Shown here: positions 55,475 to 63,061 of the stretch, one piece after another
Position numbering within the stretch: the stretch's first letter is position 1
How the letters are laid out: each line of letters opens with the position of its first letter
DNA from: Woeseiaceae bacterium
GTDB lineage: Bacteria; Pseudomonadota; Gammaproteobacteria; Steroidobacterales; Woeseiaceae
Length of the DNA stretch: 64,000 bases
Assembly (NCBI GenBank): GCA_021773075.1
Contig: JAJFKT010000012.1
Location: 186,001 to 250,000 of the forward strand
Direction of reading: 5' to 3'
Program-made: the position numbers and the translations under genes
The notes under the pieces: model-generated
What the model saw: the letters and a program-made list of their open reading frames with translations, nothing else
The model's database searches: none
What the model was told of the DNA's origin: nothing

Positions 55475-56316
55475 AGATTTACGAGCTGATTTATCAACGT
55501 ATGCGCTAAATGAATGTCGATCTGGTGAGGCTGATTACCGAACATGAGCTGTTGACCATTCTGGCAATTGAAAGAACCGAGCGTTCCGTCGTTCATCGAG
55601 TTGTATAGATAAACCAACGCATCGCGAAAAGTATCTGCGCGATTGCTCGAAAAATATACCGATGGCACGTTGTAGATTAGGCACTCCAAAAAATATGAGG
55701 GAAAGTCCCCACCCGCTCGATTCCTGGCATTCTTGAATATTCGTACAGTTGGTTTGTACCGTTGACTACAAGCCGTATTTTTGAGGGAGCCATTCTGCAA
55801 ATGCAGCTTGGGATAATTGACTATCTGGATGCCAGCACTGGTCCAAAGTGTAATTCCCGACGCATTGTGCGTTGTTCCGGAGTAGTGTTTGAGTGTGACG
55901 CACGGCACGACATCTGCATCCAGTCGATTGCTGCTTCCTGTGACTTTGAGACATTTGCCGCTCGTGCTTTCAGTTACTAAGCCGTTGCCGTAGTGGTTTT
56001 GAAGGGCTGTTTTCACTTGAGTCCTGAACTCTGCAAACCCATACGACCCCCCGCCCGTAAGCCCAAGCTGTTCACGAAGGTCTGCTCGCGCATCGTGATA
56101 AAAGACCAGAGTTGTCTCTACAACAACATCGACGTCACTGTCACCGCGAATATTCGTGTAATTCGGATACGAACCTTGCAGGTAAGAAATTTGGTTCATG
56201 TTCGTTGGCCACGGATGCTCCGACAGTGCTGCTTGGACAGAATTGTATGTATTTGCGGAGCCTTGTTGTGCTCCCAGCCCGGTCCACGATTCGAGTTGGG
56301 ACTCTGGTATTGCCAT
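55456..56316 (-). CDS. CD-NTase (cGAS/DncV-like nucleotidyltransferase)
   Basis: A 286-residue nucleotidyltransferase. The active-site motif LQGSYPNYT (G48, S49) is followed by RGDSDVDVVVE with D61 and D63, and a third acidic strand LDADVVPCV lies near residue 133. The GS...DxD architecture with the OAS-like fold is that of CBASS signalling enzymes that make cyclic oligonucleotides on phage infection. No Cap2/Cap3 ubiquitin-like genes are present, so it would be a minimal type I CBASS, apart from the added TIR gene. The product nucleotide cannot be inferred here. Confidence 0.88.
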   Translation of the reverse strand: MAIPESQLESWTGLGAQQGSANTYNSVQAALSEHPWPTNMNQISYLQGSYPNYTNIRGDSDVDVVVETTLVFYHDARADLREQLGLTGGGSYGFAEFRTQVKTALQNHYGNGLVTESTSGKCLKVTGSSNRLDADVVPCVTLKHYSGTTHNASGITLWTSAGIQIVNYPKLHLQNGSLKNTACSQRYKPTVRIFKNARNRAGGDFPSYFLECLIYNVPSVYFSSNRADTFRDALVYLYNSMNDGTLGSFNCQNGQQLMFGNQPHQIDIHLAHTLINQLVNLWDNWS

Positions 56317-56404
56317 TGCTTACCCCTATATGGTCTTCATAGTACAATGCAGTCGTAGCCAATGCTGGCCAAAATTTGGCTTAGAAACACCGAAGGAGTT
56401 CCAG

Positions 56405-57073
56405 ATGACAATTAGCTTGGACGGTAATCTGGTCAAGCAGATTGACGATGCGTTTAAGTTCGCGGAAACGCTCAAGGATGACGAGGGCATGTACAAGGCC
56501 CCGCGCGCATCCTTTGAGACGTTCTTCACAAAGGCTCTCGCGGCCGTTATCCGAGCGACCGGCGAATCGTCCGTGTATGCCGAGGAAGCGCGGTACACGC
56601 TTAACCTGCGAAACGCGGAGAGGCGAACTGACTTGACGCGTATCGCCGAAACACTCATCGGTATCATGGATACGATCAAGACGGCGATAGCGGAAGGATT
56701 CTTAGATTCGGTATCGGATGTCATTCACGGAACAGTTTTTGCCGACTTTTTGGAGATGGCTCAGCACCTACTCGACAACGGATACAAGGACGCCGCCGCT
56801 GTTATCGCCGGCAGCTCATTCGAGTCTCACTTGCGATATTTGTGCAGCAAGCATGGCGTAGACCCAGACACACCTGACGGCAAACCGAAGAAGGCCGATC
56901 GAATCAATGCCGATCTGACGAAGGCTGGAGCCTACGACAAATCTCAGCAGAAACACGTCACGGCGTGGCTGGGAACGCGCAACGACGCGGCGCATGGCGA
57001 CTATGGCAAGTACACGGACGTAATAGTCGGTAACATGATTTCCGGTATCCGGCATTTCATAGCGACCAGTTAG
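56405..57073 (+). CDS. HEPN-like protein of unknown function
   Basis: About 222 residues. The ATG at 56405 has GGAG 8 nt upstream and is preferred to the long upstream frame, which would run over the CD-NTase gene. The helical C-terminal domain includes AAVIAGSSFESHLRYLC and ends with WLGTRNDAAHGDYGKYTDV. The R-N-x3-H pattern is the catalytic signature of HEPN ribonucleases and is common in abortive-infection proteins. It is divergent from the CBASS operon and is the last gene before attR. It may be a separate defence gene; the function is inferred from motif only. Confidence 0.65.
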   Translation: MTISLDGNLVKQIDDAFKFAETLKDDEGMYKAPRASFETFFTKALAAVIRATGESSVYAEEARYTLNLRNAERRTDLTRIAETLIGIMDTIKTAIAEGFLDSVSDVIHGTVFADFLEMAQHLLDNGYKDAAAVIAGSSFESHLRYLCSKHGVDPDTPDGKPKKADRINADLTKAGAYDKSQQKHVTAWLGTRNDAAHGDYGKYTDVIVGNMISGIRHFIATS

Positions 57074-57090
57074 GCACCCGCTGCTGAGTT

Positions 57091-57109
57091 GGGGTACGAA
57101 CTGGGGTAT
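57091..57109. promoter_or_regulatory. Possible integrase arm-type sites near attR
   Basis: GGGGTAC-N5-GGGGTAT, matching in order and spacing the pair at 49990-50008 near attL. Preceded by CTGAGTT. Confidence 0.5.
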
Positions 57110-57170
57110 GATTGCGGCCGGTGTCGCCCTGCTCCGTACTGAGCAACGGTTTCAACCGCTGACGCGGTTT

Positions 57171-57191
57171 CTGGCGGGCCCACCATTTTTC
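57171..57191. repeat. attR, 21-bp direct repeat at the far end of the island
   Basis: Exact copy of 49861-49881, including the last bases of the tRNA. It marks the right limit of the island. Confidence 0.92.
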
Positions 57192-57240
57192 ACGCCTAGC
57201 AGTATGGCTGGCTGCCGCACTTGTGTGAAAGGAGAATCCC

Positions 57241-57630
57241 GTGAGTGAAAAACTACTGCGGCTGGTCGGCCCCGTTCACGTTGTTGGAGGGCTCTTGTTG
57301 TTCGCGAGCGCGTTCCTGCCGCACGCCACGGCCATTTTACAGACCGCGATTACTGGCAACGGCGACTACGCCTGGTCGGCATTCTTCGCTACGGTACTCG
57401 GGCCGACGATCGCCAGTTGGGGTGTCCTGTTCACGGCCCTGGTACATCAATTTCAGGCTGCGCCATCGATGCTTGTTTGGCGGGCTCTGGTCTTATCTGT
57501 TGTGATTTGGGCGCCGCTCGATACCGCGCTCTGTCTGAAGTTTGGCGTAACAATCGGCGCGATCATTAATTCGATCGTCTTCATCGTTCTCATCTGGCTG
57601 CTACTTGCGGCGAAGAAGACCGTTCGCTAA
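57241..57630 (+). CDS. Small four-helix membrane protein of unknown function
   Basis: A 129-residue protein starting at GTG with AAAGGAG upstream. It has about four hydrophobic helices (for example VVGGLLLFASAFL and SIVFIVLIWLLL) and no recognised motif. It is the first core gene after the island and was probably close to the tRNA before integration. It converges with rsgA. Confidence 0.65.
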   Translation: MSEKLLRLVGPVHVVGGLLLFASAFLPHATAILQTAITGNGDYAWSAFFATVLGPTIASWGVLFTALVHQFQAAPSMLVWRALVLSVVIWAPLDTALCLKFGVTIGAIINSIVFIVLIWLLLAAKKTVR

Positions 57631-57636
57631 ATAACG

Positions 57637-58683
57637 CTAGCCAGGACCACCCTTACGCGATTTCTTCTCCGTGAGTACTGACTTGATCATCTTCCCGAAT
57701 TGCTTGTCTCGAGATCGGCGCTCCGCTAACGACTCGGTGTTTCGCCGATCCTCGGCTTGCAGTTTTTGGTAACGCCGCAGCCGATCAGGGTCAAGCTCAT
57801 CATGTTCTATCGCTGCCTGCACAGCACAGCCCGGCTCAGTAGCGTGTCCGCAGTCGGCAAATCGGCAAGCACCCGTAAGCGCCGCGATATCGCTAAATAC
57901 ATCATCCAGCGCATCACCCACATCGACCAGCTGCAACTCACGCATGCCCGGAGTATCGATCAGCCAGCCGCCGTTCGGTAGTCTGTGCATGGAACGACTT
58001 GTCGTTGTGTGGCGTCCTCTCTGATCGTCTTCCCTTGCCGCCGATGTATGCTGATCAATTCCAGCTAAAGTATTGATTACCGTAGATTTTCCGACGCCTG
58101 ACGAACCCAGCAAAGCGACAGTCTGACCTTGACCGCACCAGTCACCAAGTACCGCAACCTGTTCGGCATCACGTGCATCCAGCAATTCCACCAGCAAGCC
58201 TGGCGATAGTTTCGCGGCGTCCGAGACGAAATCCTCTGGCGAGTCAGCGAGATCAGCCTTGGTAATGACGATAACCGGAAATGCCCCTGCGTCGTGTGCT
58301 ATCGCGAGGTATCGCTCGAGGCGCGCGACATTGAAGTCCCGATTCGCAGACGTAACAACAAACAAGGTATCTACGTTCGCCGCAATCGTCTGAATCTCAC
58401 CACTGGTTCCTGCAGCGCGACGTTGAAATATTCCGAACGGATCAAGTCTGACGAGGACTTTGCTGCCACTCTCATCGAGCAACACCCAATCGCCTACGGC
58501 CAGACCAACGATTGCGTTTTGGCCACTCATCTCGACCGAAGCAATACCTTTCTCGCTCGCGACGTCCACGCGTCCGCGATGCACATTCATCACGCGAGCA
58601 GGAGTTGAAAGCTGATCCGGATCGAGTTGCACCTGAAAGTGCGTTCGCCAACCGAGACTGTTTAGAGTAAGCGTTGTATTCAT
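57637..58683 (-). CDS. rsgA: Ribosome small subunit-dependent GTPase RsgA
   Basis: About 348 residues. A circularly permuted GTPase that checks late maturation of the 30S subunit. An N-terminal OB-fold precedes the GTPase motifs in permuted order: VITKADL (G4), GSSGVGKST (G1), RHTTTSR (G2) and DTPGMREL (G3). A C-terminal zinc site (C-x4-C-x-H-x5-C in CRFADCGHATEPGC) completes the protein. The ATG at 58683 is preferred; one at 58692 is in frame. It is divergent from the dehydrogenase gene. Confidence 0.95.
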   Translation of the reverse strand: MNTTLTLNSLGWRTHFQVQLDPDQLSTPARVMNVHRGRVDVASEKGIASVEMSGQNAIVGLAVGDWVLLDESGSKVLVRLDPFGIFQRRAAGTSGEIQTIAANVDTLFVVTSANRDFNVARLERYLAIAHDAGAFPVIVITKADLADSPEDFVSDAAKLSPGLLVELLDARDAEQVAVLGDWCGQGQTVALLGSSGVGKSTVINTLAGIDQHTSAAREDDQRGRHTTTSRSMHRLPNGGWLIDTPGMRELQLVDVGDALDDVFSDIAALTGACRFADCGHATEPGCAVQAAIEHDELDPDRLRRYQKLQAEDRRNTESLAERRSRDKQFGKMIKSVLTEKKSRKGGPG

Positions 58684-58725
58684 GGGATACACTGCATAAC
58701 ACGAACGAAGTCCTTGGGGAAGATC

Positions 58726-59460
58726 ATGAGCGTTGCACTGGTAACAGGCGCAAGTTCCGGTATTGGGGCTGCTATCGCCATCGCGTTCGCGGAAGCCGGC
58801 TGGGACGTGATGGCGGCCGGGCGCGATGAAGGCCGGCTGGAGGAAGTTGCTGACGTGTCAGATCGCATCGCGATCTGGACTGGCGAACTCGGTGAGTCGG
58901 ACGACTGCAATGAGCTGATCGCTGACGCAATCGATGAATTCGGCAGCCTCGACTGTCTGGTAAATTCCGCGGGCATTTTGCTGCGCGGCTACGCAGAGGA
59001 AACCAGCGATGACGACTGGGAAGACACTATAAGGATCAACCTGAACGTACCGTTCTATCTCAGTCGCGCTGCGATTCCTCACTTGCAGAAATCGACGGGC
59101 AGCATCGTCAATATTTCGTCAATTTGGGGCCTTGAGGGTGCACAGAAAGCCGTCGCATACTGCGCCAGCAAAGGTGGCCTGATCCTGATGACAAAAGCGC
59201 TCGCGAGCGATCTGGCCAGCGACGGCGTTCGCGTCAATGCGATTTGTCCGGGCGGGGTTGATACTCCCATGCTTGCCTCCGGCGCTGAGCAAGCCGGTGA
59301 AGATGTCGAGGAATTCCTGGAAACCCTCGCCGAGCGAAACCCGAACGGTCGTCTTGCTACGCCCGAAGAAGTCGCGGGCCTCGCGCTATTTCTTGCCAGC
59401 GATGCAGCGACGCATATTACGGGCACCGCCATCCCGATTGATGGCGGATTAACGGCCTAG
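58726..59460 (+). CDS. Short-chain dehydrogenase/reductase (SDR family)
   Basis: About 244 residues. The NAD(P)-binding loop is VTGASSGIGAA, followed by the NSAG motif, the active-site Ser in IVNISSIWG and the Tyr-Lys pair YCASKGG. The conserved PGGVDTPM and IDGG end the fold. It is a classical SDR, but the substrate is unknown. The ATG at 58726 has GGGGAAG just upstream; the TTG at 58714 would contain that site. It converges with pmbA, with 2 bp between stops. Confidence 0.92.
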   Translation: MSVALVTGASSGIGAAIAIAFAEAGWDVMAAGRDEGRLEEVADVSDRIAIWTGELGESDDCNELIADAIDEFGSLDCLVNSAGILLRGYAEETSDDDWEDTIRINLNVPFYLSRAAIPHLQKSTGSIVNISSIWGLEGAQKAVAYCASKGGLILMTKALASDLASDGVRVNAICPGGVDTPMLASGAEQAGEDVEEFLETLAERNPNGRLATPEEVAGLALFLASDAATHITGTAIPIDGGLTA

Positions 59461-59462
59461 CG

Positions 59463-60779
59463 TCAGACACCTGAAAAGTCTACATCCGCGAATACCAGCG
59501 ACGGTGACAAGGTGCTGGAGTACGGGTAAACGTCGTTGCCGACGTTTACCAGGCGACTGAACAGGTCCCGTAGGTTACCCGTCACATTCATTTCACCGAC
59601 CGGGCGCCCGATCTGGCCGTTCTCGATCATGTGTCCACGAATACCCAGAGAAAAATCACCCGTCGTGTTATCTGCATTGCCGCCCAGCCAAGACGTCACA
59701 TAAACGCCACTCCCAACGTCGGCGAATATTTGAGCCAATGACATGTCGCCCGTACCAATACGGCGATTGGACGCCGAACCCGTCGTCGGCGTAAGCCCTG
59801 CTTTGCGTCCGTAGTAGGTATCCACATACAGGTTCCTGACAACACCCTCCTCAACGATCGGCAGGACTTTTGCAGATATACCTTCCTCGTCGTAGAGTCG
59901 TGACGAGAAGCCGCGTTTGATAAGCGGGTCGTCCACGATTGTTAGTTTGTCGCTGAACGCTTTTTCGCCGACCAGATCCGCCCAGTACGACTGTCCCTGT
60001 TGTACCCGGCGTGCGTTTGCCGGGCCTAGTAGTCGGCCAATCAACGACGCGGCGGCACGTGAATCGACGACCATTGCCGCTTTGACCGTTGGGCCTTTTT
60101 CTGAATCCAGCCGCGACAGTACTCGCTCAAGCGCCGTGCTAGCCACGGTTGATGCCTCGGGTAACATGGAGATGTGGGATCCACCAACGTAGAAGCTGTC
60201 TTCAGCGCGTTTGTCGCCCTGATCCCGCAAAGTGATTTCCGAGCCATACCAGCAATAGGTGGACTGTTGGGTTCCCGAGAAGCCGTTGCTGCTGACCGAG
60301 GCCGACTGGCTCGTGCCATCGTAAATGCCGGCCGTTGCCGAAATCACCTTCTCGTGATCTGTCGCAACCGCATCTATCGCCTCACACCAGGCCAGTCGTT
60401 GTTCCCGACTTATATCAGCAACGGCCGGATCAACGAGGTCCAAATCGACATCAGGTCGATCGCGAAACAGCTCTGCCGGCGTAATCTGTCGATACTCGTC
60501 CGGTTCCAGTGCTTTTGTAATAGCCACAGCTTCTGCAACAAAACTCTTCAATCGCTCTGGATGAAAGTCGGTTGTCTGATGGCTTGAGTAGCGTCCGGCC
60601 GCAAATACCTGGATTCCGAGTCCCTGAGATGTCGTGTCCTTGACCTTCTCCAGCGCACCGTCCCGGTACTCGAAAGTTACATCCCGGCTCTGATTGACCG
60701 TTGCCGCGACCTCTTCAGCGCCCGCTGCTTTGGCAAGCTCGACAGCCTGTTGCGCGTTGCTCGTTAGATCAACTGACAT
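59463..60779 (-). CDS. pmbA: PmbA/TldE subunit of the TldD-TldE metalloprotease
   Basis: A 438-residue protein. The subunit has no zinc motif and pairs with TldD. Typical segments are GLGIQVFAAGRYSSHQTTD, GFSSRLYDEEGISAK and GVYVTSWLGGNADNTTGDFSLG... PVGEMNVTGNL near the end. The TldD/TldE heterodimer degrades unfolded peptides and processes modified peptides such as microcins. No signal peptide is seen, although the neighbouring TldD has one. The start overlaps the tldD stop by 11 bp. Confidence 0.93.
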   Translation of the reverse strand: MSVDLTSNAQQAVELAKAAGAEEVAATVNQSRDVTFEYRDGALEKVKDTTSQGLGIQVFAAGRYSSHQTTDFHPERLKSFVAEAVAITKALEPDEYRQITPAELFRDRPDVDLDLVDPAVADISREQRLAWCEAIDAVATDHEKVISATAGIYDGTSQSASVSSNGFSGTQQSTYCWYGSEITLRDQGDKRAEDSFYVGGSHISMLPEASTVASTALERVLSRLDSEKGPTVKAAMVVDSRAAASLIGRLLGPANARRVQQGQSYWADLVGEKAFSDKLTIVDDPLIKRGFSSRLYDEEGISAKVLPIVEEGVVRNLYVDTYYGRKAGLTPTTGSASNRRIGTGDMSLAQIFADVGSGVYVTSWLGGNADNTTGDFSLGIRGHMIENGQIGRPVGEMNVTGNLRDLFSRLVNVGNDVYPYSSTLSPSLVFADVDFSGV

Positions 60780-62310
60780 TTTCGCCTCCTACTGTCATCT
60801 TGGAGACAAGTACCGTTGGAATTCCTTGTGACACCGGTACACTTTGACCGTTCTTGCCGCAGGTCCAGCCGCCGGTATCAAGCCTGGCGTCATTCGCGAC
60901 CATGGTGATTCGCTTCAAAGATTCCGGACCGTTGCCAATAATATTGACGTCCTTGATCGGCGCGGTGACTTTTCCGCCTTCAACAAGCCATCCATTCTTA
61001 ACGTAGAAAGTGTAATCGCCCGCGCCAATTTGTACCTGGCCATTGGTATAGGTCTCACAAATAATGCCGTGATCAACTGCGGCAATAATTTCGTCTTTCG
61101 TATGTGGGCCATCTTCCATGAACGTGCAGCTCATTCGCGGCATCGGCGCGTACTGATAAGACTGTCGCCGGCCGGAACCGGTCGGTTTCAGATCGTATTG
61201 CTTCGCACTGATCTGATCGTGCAGGTAAGACTTCAGGACACCGTTTTCAACCATTACAGTGCGACCCGCTTTGTTGCCCTCATCGTCGTAATTGAGTGCG
61301 CCTCGTTCGCGCGGAATATCTGCCTGGTCAACCACCGTGACAAACGGCTCCGCGACCTTTTTGCCGATCATGTCCGAGTAAATACTGGTTCCCTTGCGAT
61401 TGAAGTCGGCCTCCATGCCATGGCCTATCGCCTCATGCAGCAATATGCCGCTCGCGCCTGCTGCGAGAATTACCGGCATTTCGCCGGCAGGTGGCCGGCG
61501 CGCTTCAAACTGAATCATGGTTCGATCCACCGCTTCATCGACCATCTTCGAAAGTCGATCTTCGGAGAACCACGAGAACTCTTCGCGCGCTGCGATATTC
61601 GAATAGCCCGTCTGTGTTTCATCGCCCTTTTTCGCCGTTACGACGACCGTTATCCGCGCCATCGGCCGATGATCAGTAACCAGCTGACCGCCAAGCGTGG
61701 CGATCATCACGCGTTCATCGCCATCGCCCCAGTAGACGGCAACCTTCTCGATAGCCGAGTCCCTGGATTTTGCCTGCTGCTCGACGAACTTCATGACCGG
61801 GAGCTTCTGCTCAACACCGATATTCGCCCAAGGCACAGTCGTTGTGTACAGGTCGCCACTGGCGAGTGGATTGAATGACTGCGGCGCTACGGCCTGACTT
61901 CTGGACGCAATCGCCGATGCGGTTCGCGCAGCCGCAAGCATCGATGGCAGTGTCAGATCCTCGGTGAATGCATACCCTGTTTGCTCACCAATAACGACAC
62001 GCACCCCCACGCCCTGCTGGATCCCCGAATTAGCGCTGCTGACAATGCCGTCCTCCAGGGTCAGCGAGTTATTGCGCGAATGCTGAAAGTAGAGATCGGC
62101 GGCGTCGGCACCACGTGATGTCAGCTCCGACATCACTCTGGCGACGACCGATTGATCGACCCCGAACCAGTCCATAAATGGGTTTTCAGGCGTTGCAGTT
62201 GCGATTGCGGTCGCAGTTTGCACACCGCAGCCGGATAGAAATCCCGGCATCGTAATGATGGCGCTTCCTGCGGCTACAGTACCGAGAAAGTCTCTGCGTT
62301 TGATGCTCAT
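60769..62310 (-). CDS. tldD: TldD-family metalloprotease with Tat signal
   Basis: A 513-residue zinc protease subunit. The N-terminus KRRDFLGTVAAGSAIITMPGFLSGC combines a twin-arginine export motif with a lipobox-like Cys. The catalytic HEAIGH (H-E-x3-H) lies in LLHEAIGHGMEADFN, followed by the TldD core (GDYTFYVKNGWLVEGG). Compared with cytoplasmic E. coli TldD, the Tat leader is unusual and the protein is probably exported. It overlaps pmbA by 11 bp. A GGGGG site lies 7 nt before the ATG. Confidence 0.92.
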   Translation of the reverse strand: MSIKRRDFLGTVAAGSAIITMPGFLSGCGVQTATAIATATPENPFMDWFGVDQSVVARVMSELTSRGADAADLYFQHSRNNSLTLEDGIVSSANSGIQQGVGVRVVIGEQTGYAFTEDLTLPSMLAAARTASAIASRSQAVAPQSFNPLASGDLYTTTVPWANIGVEQKLPVMKFVEQQAKSRDSAIEKVAVYWGDGDERVMIATLGGQLVTDHRPMARITVVVTAKKGDETQTGYSNIAAREEFSWFSEDRLSKMVDEAVDRTMIQFEARRPPAGEMPVILAAGASGILLHEAIGHGMEADFNRKGTSIYSDMIGKKVAEPFVTVVDQADIPRERGALNYDDEGNKAGRTVMVENGVLKSYLHDQISAKQYDLKPTGSGRRQSYQYAPMPRMSCTFMEDGPHTKDEIIAAVDHGIICETYTNGQVQIGAGDYTFYVKNGWLVEGGKVTAPIKDVNIIGNGPESLKRITMVANDARLDTGGWTCGKNGQSVPVSQGIPTVLVSKMTVGGENVS

Positions 62311-62392
62311 AATAAACCCCCTATCTCTTGGTTAACCCCTTTTAGATGCAGCGGGGGTCTGAAACGTTGCATTATAGCGACCAGTCCGTCCA

Positions 62393-63037
62393 TTAGCCGC
62401 TGCGTCTCTTGCCCCAGTGCCTGATCAATCCGTAGCCAAACAACATACCGCCCAGATGAGCAAAGTTCGCGATGCCATTGTTGACGCCACTAAAACCGAG
62501 CGATAGCTCGAAAAGCCCCAGCAAAATCACAAAGTACTTGGCCTTCATTGGTATCGGTGGAAACATCAGCATGATCGTTCGATTCGGGAATGCCATACCG
62601 TAAGCCAGAAACACGCCGAACACGCCTCCGGATGCTCCGACAGTCGGAAAGCCCCCTCCCTGAACAACACCGACCAGCAATTGCACCAGACCGGCGCCTA
62701 TGACGCAGGTCATGAAGTAGGTAAGAAACCTGCGTGGCCCCATCAATCGCTCAATATCGCGACCGAACATCCACAGCATCAACATGTTGAAGATGATGTG
62801 CATTAAATCACGCGTGTCGTGCATGAACCCGTAGCTCGCGAGCTGCCATGGAATAAATGACGGAAACTGATAACCCGGTGCGTCGACCAGTGGTTGCAAT
62901 GCGAACAGTCGTTGCACAGGCCCAGGCATGAATTGCTGCATCGCGAATACGAGTCCGTTGATGATCAAAATGATGAAAATCACATCCGGTATCACACTGT
63001 TATCAGTCGGTCGCCGACTGTATATCGGTTGGTTCAT
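62393..63037 (-). CDS. Rhomboid-family intramembrane serine protease
   Basis: A 214-residue polytopic membrane protease with about six helices. The catalytic Ser is in GASGGVFGVF and the His in NFAHLGGMLFGYGL, forming the rhomboid dyad. HIIFNMLMLWMFG is the conserved L1/TM2 region. It cleaves substrates within the membrane; these are unknown. It lies between tldD and the DUF2207-like gene on the same strand. Confidence 0.93.
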   Translation of the reverse strand: MNQPIYSRRPTDNSVIPDVIFIILIINGLVFAMQQFMPGPVQRLFALQPLVDAPGYQFPSFIPWQLASYGFMHDTRDLMHIIFNMLMLWMFGRDIERLMGPRRFLTYFMTCVIGAGLVQLLVGVVQGGGFPTVGASGGVFGVFLAYGMAFPNRTIMLMFPPIPMKAKYFVILLGLFELSLGFSGVNNGIANFAHLGGMLFGYGLIRHWGKRRSG

Positions 63038-63061
63038 TGGTTTCCTTTGATCACTCTGGTA

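Noticed and set aside
60844-61878. 344-residue plus-strand frame
   Set aside because: It is the complement of tldD, whose HEAIGH site is intact.
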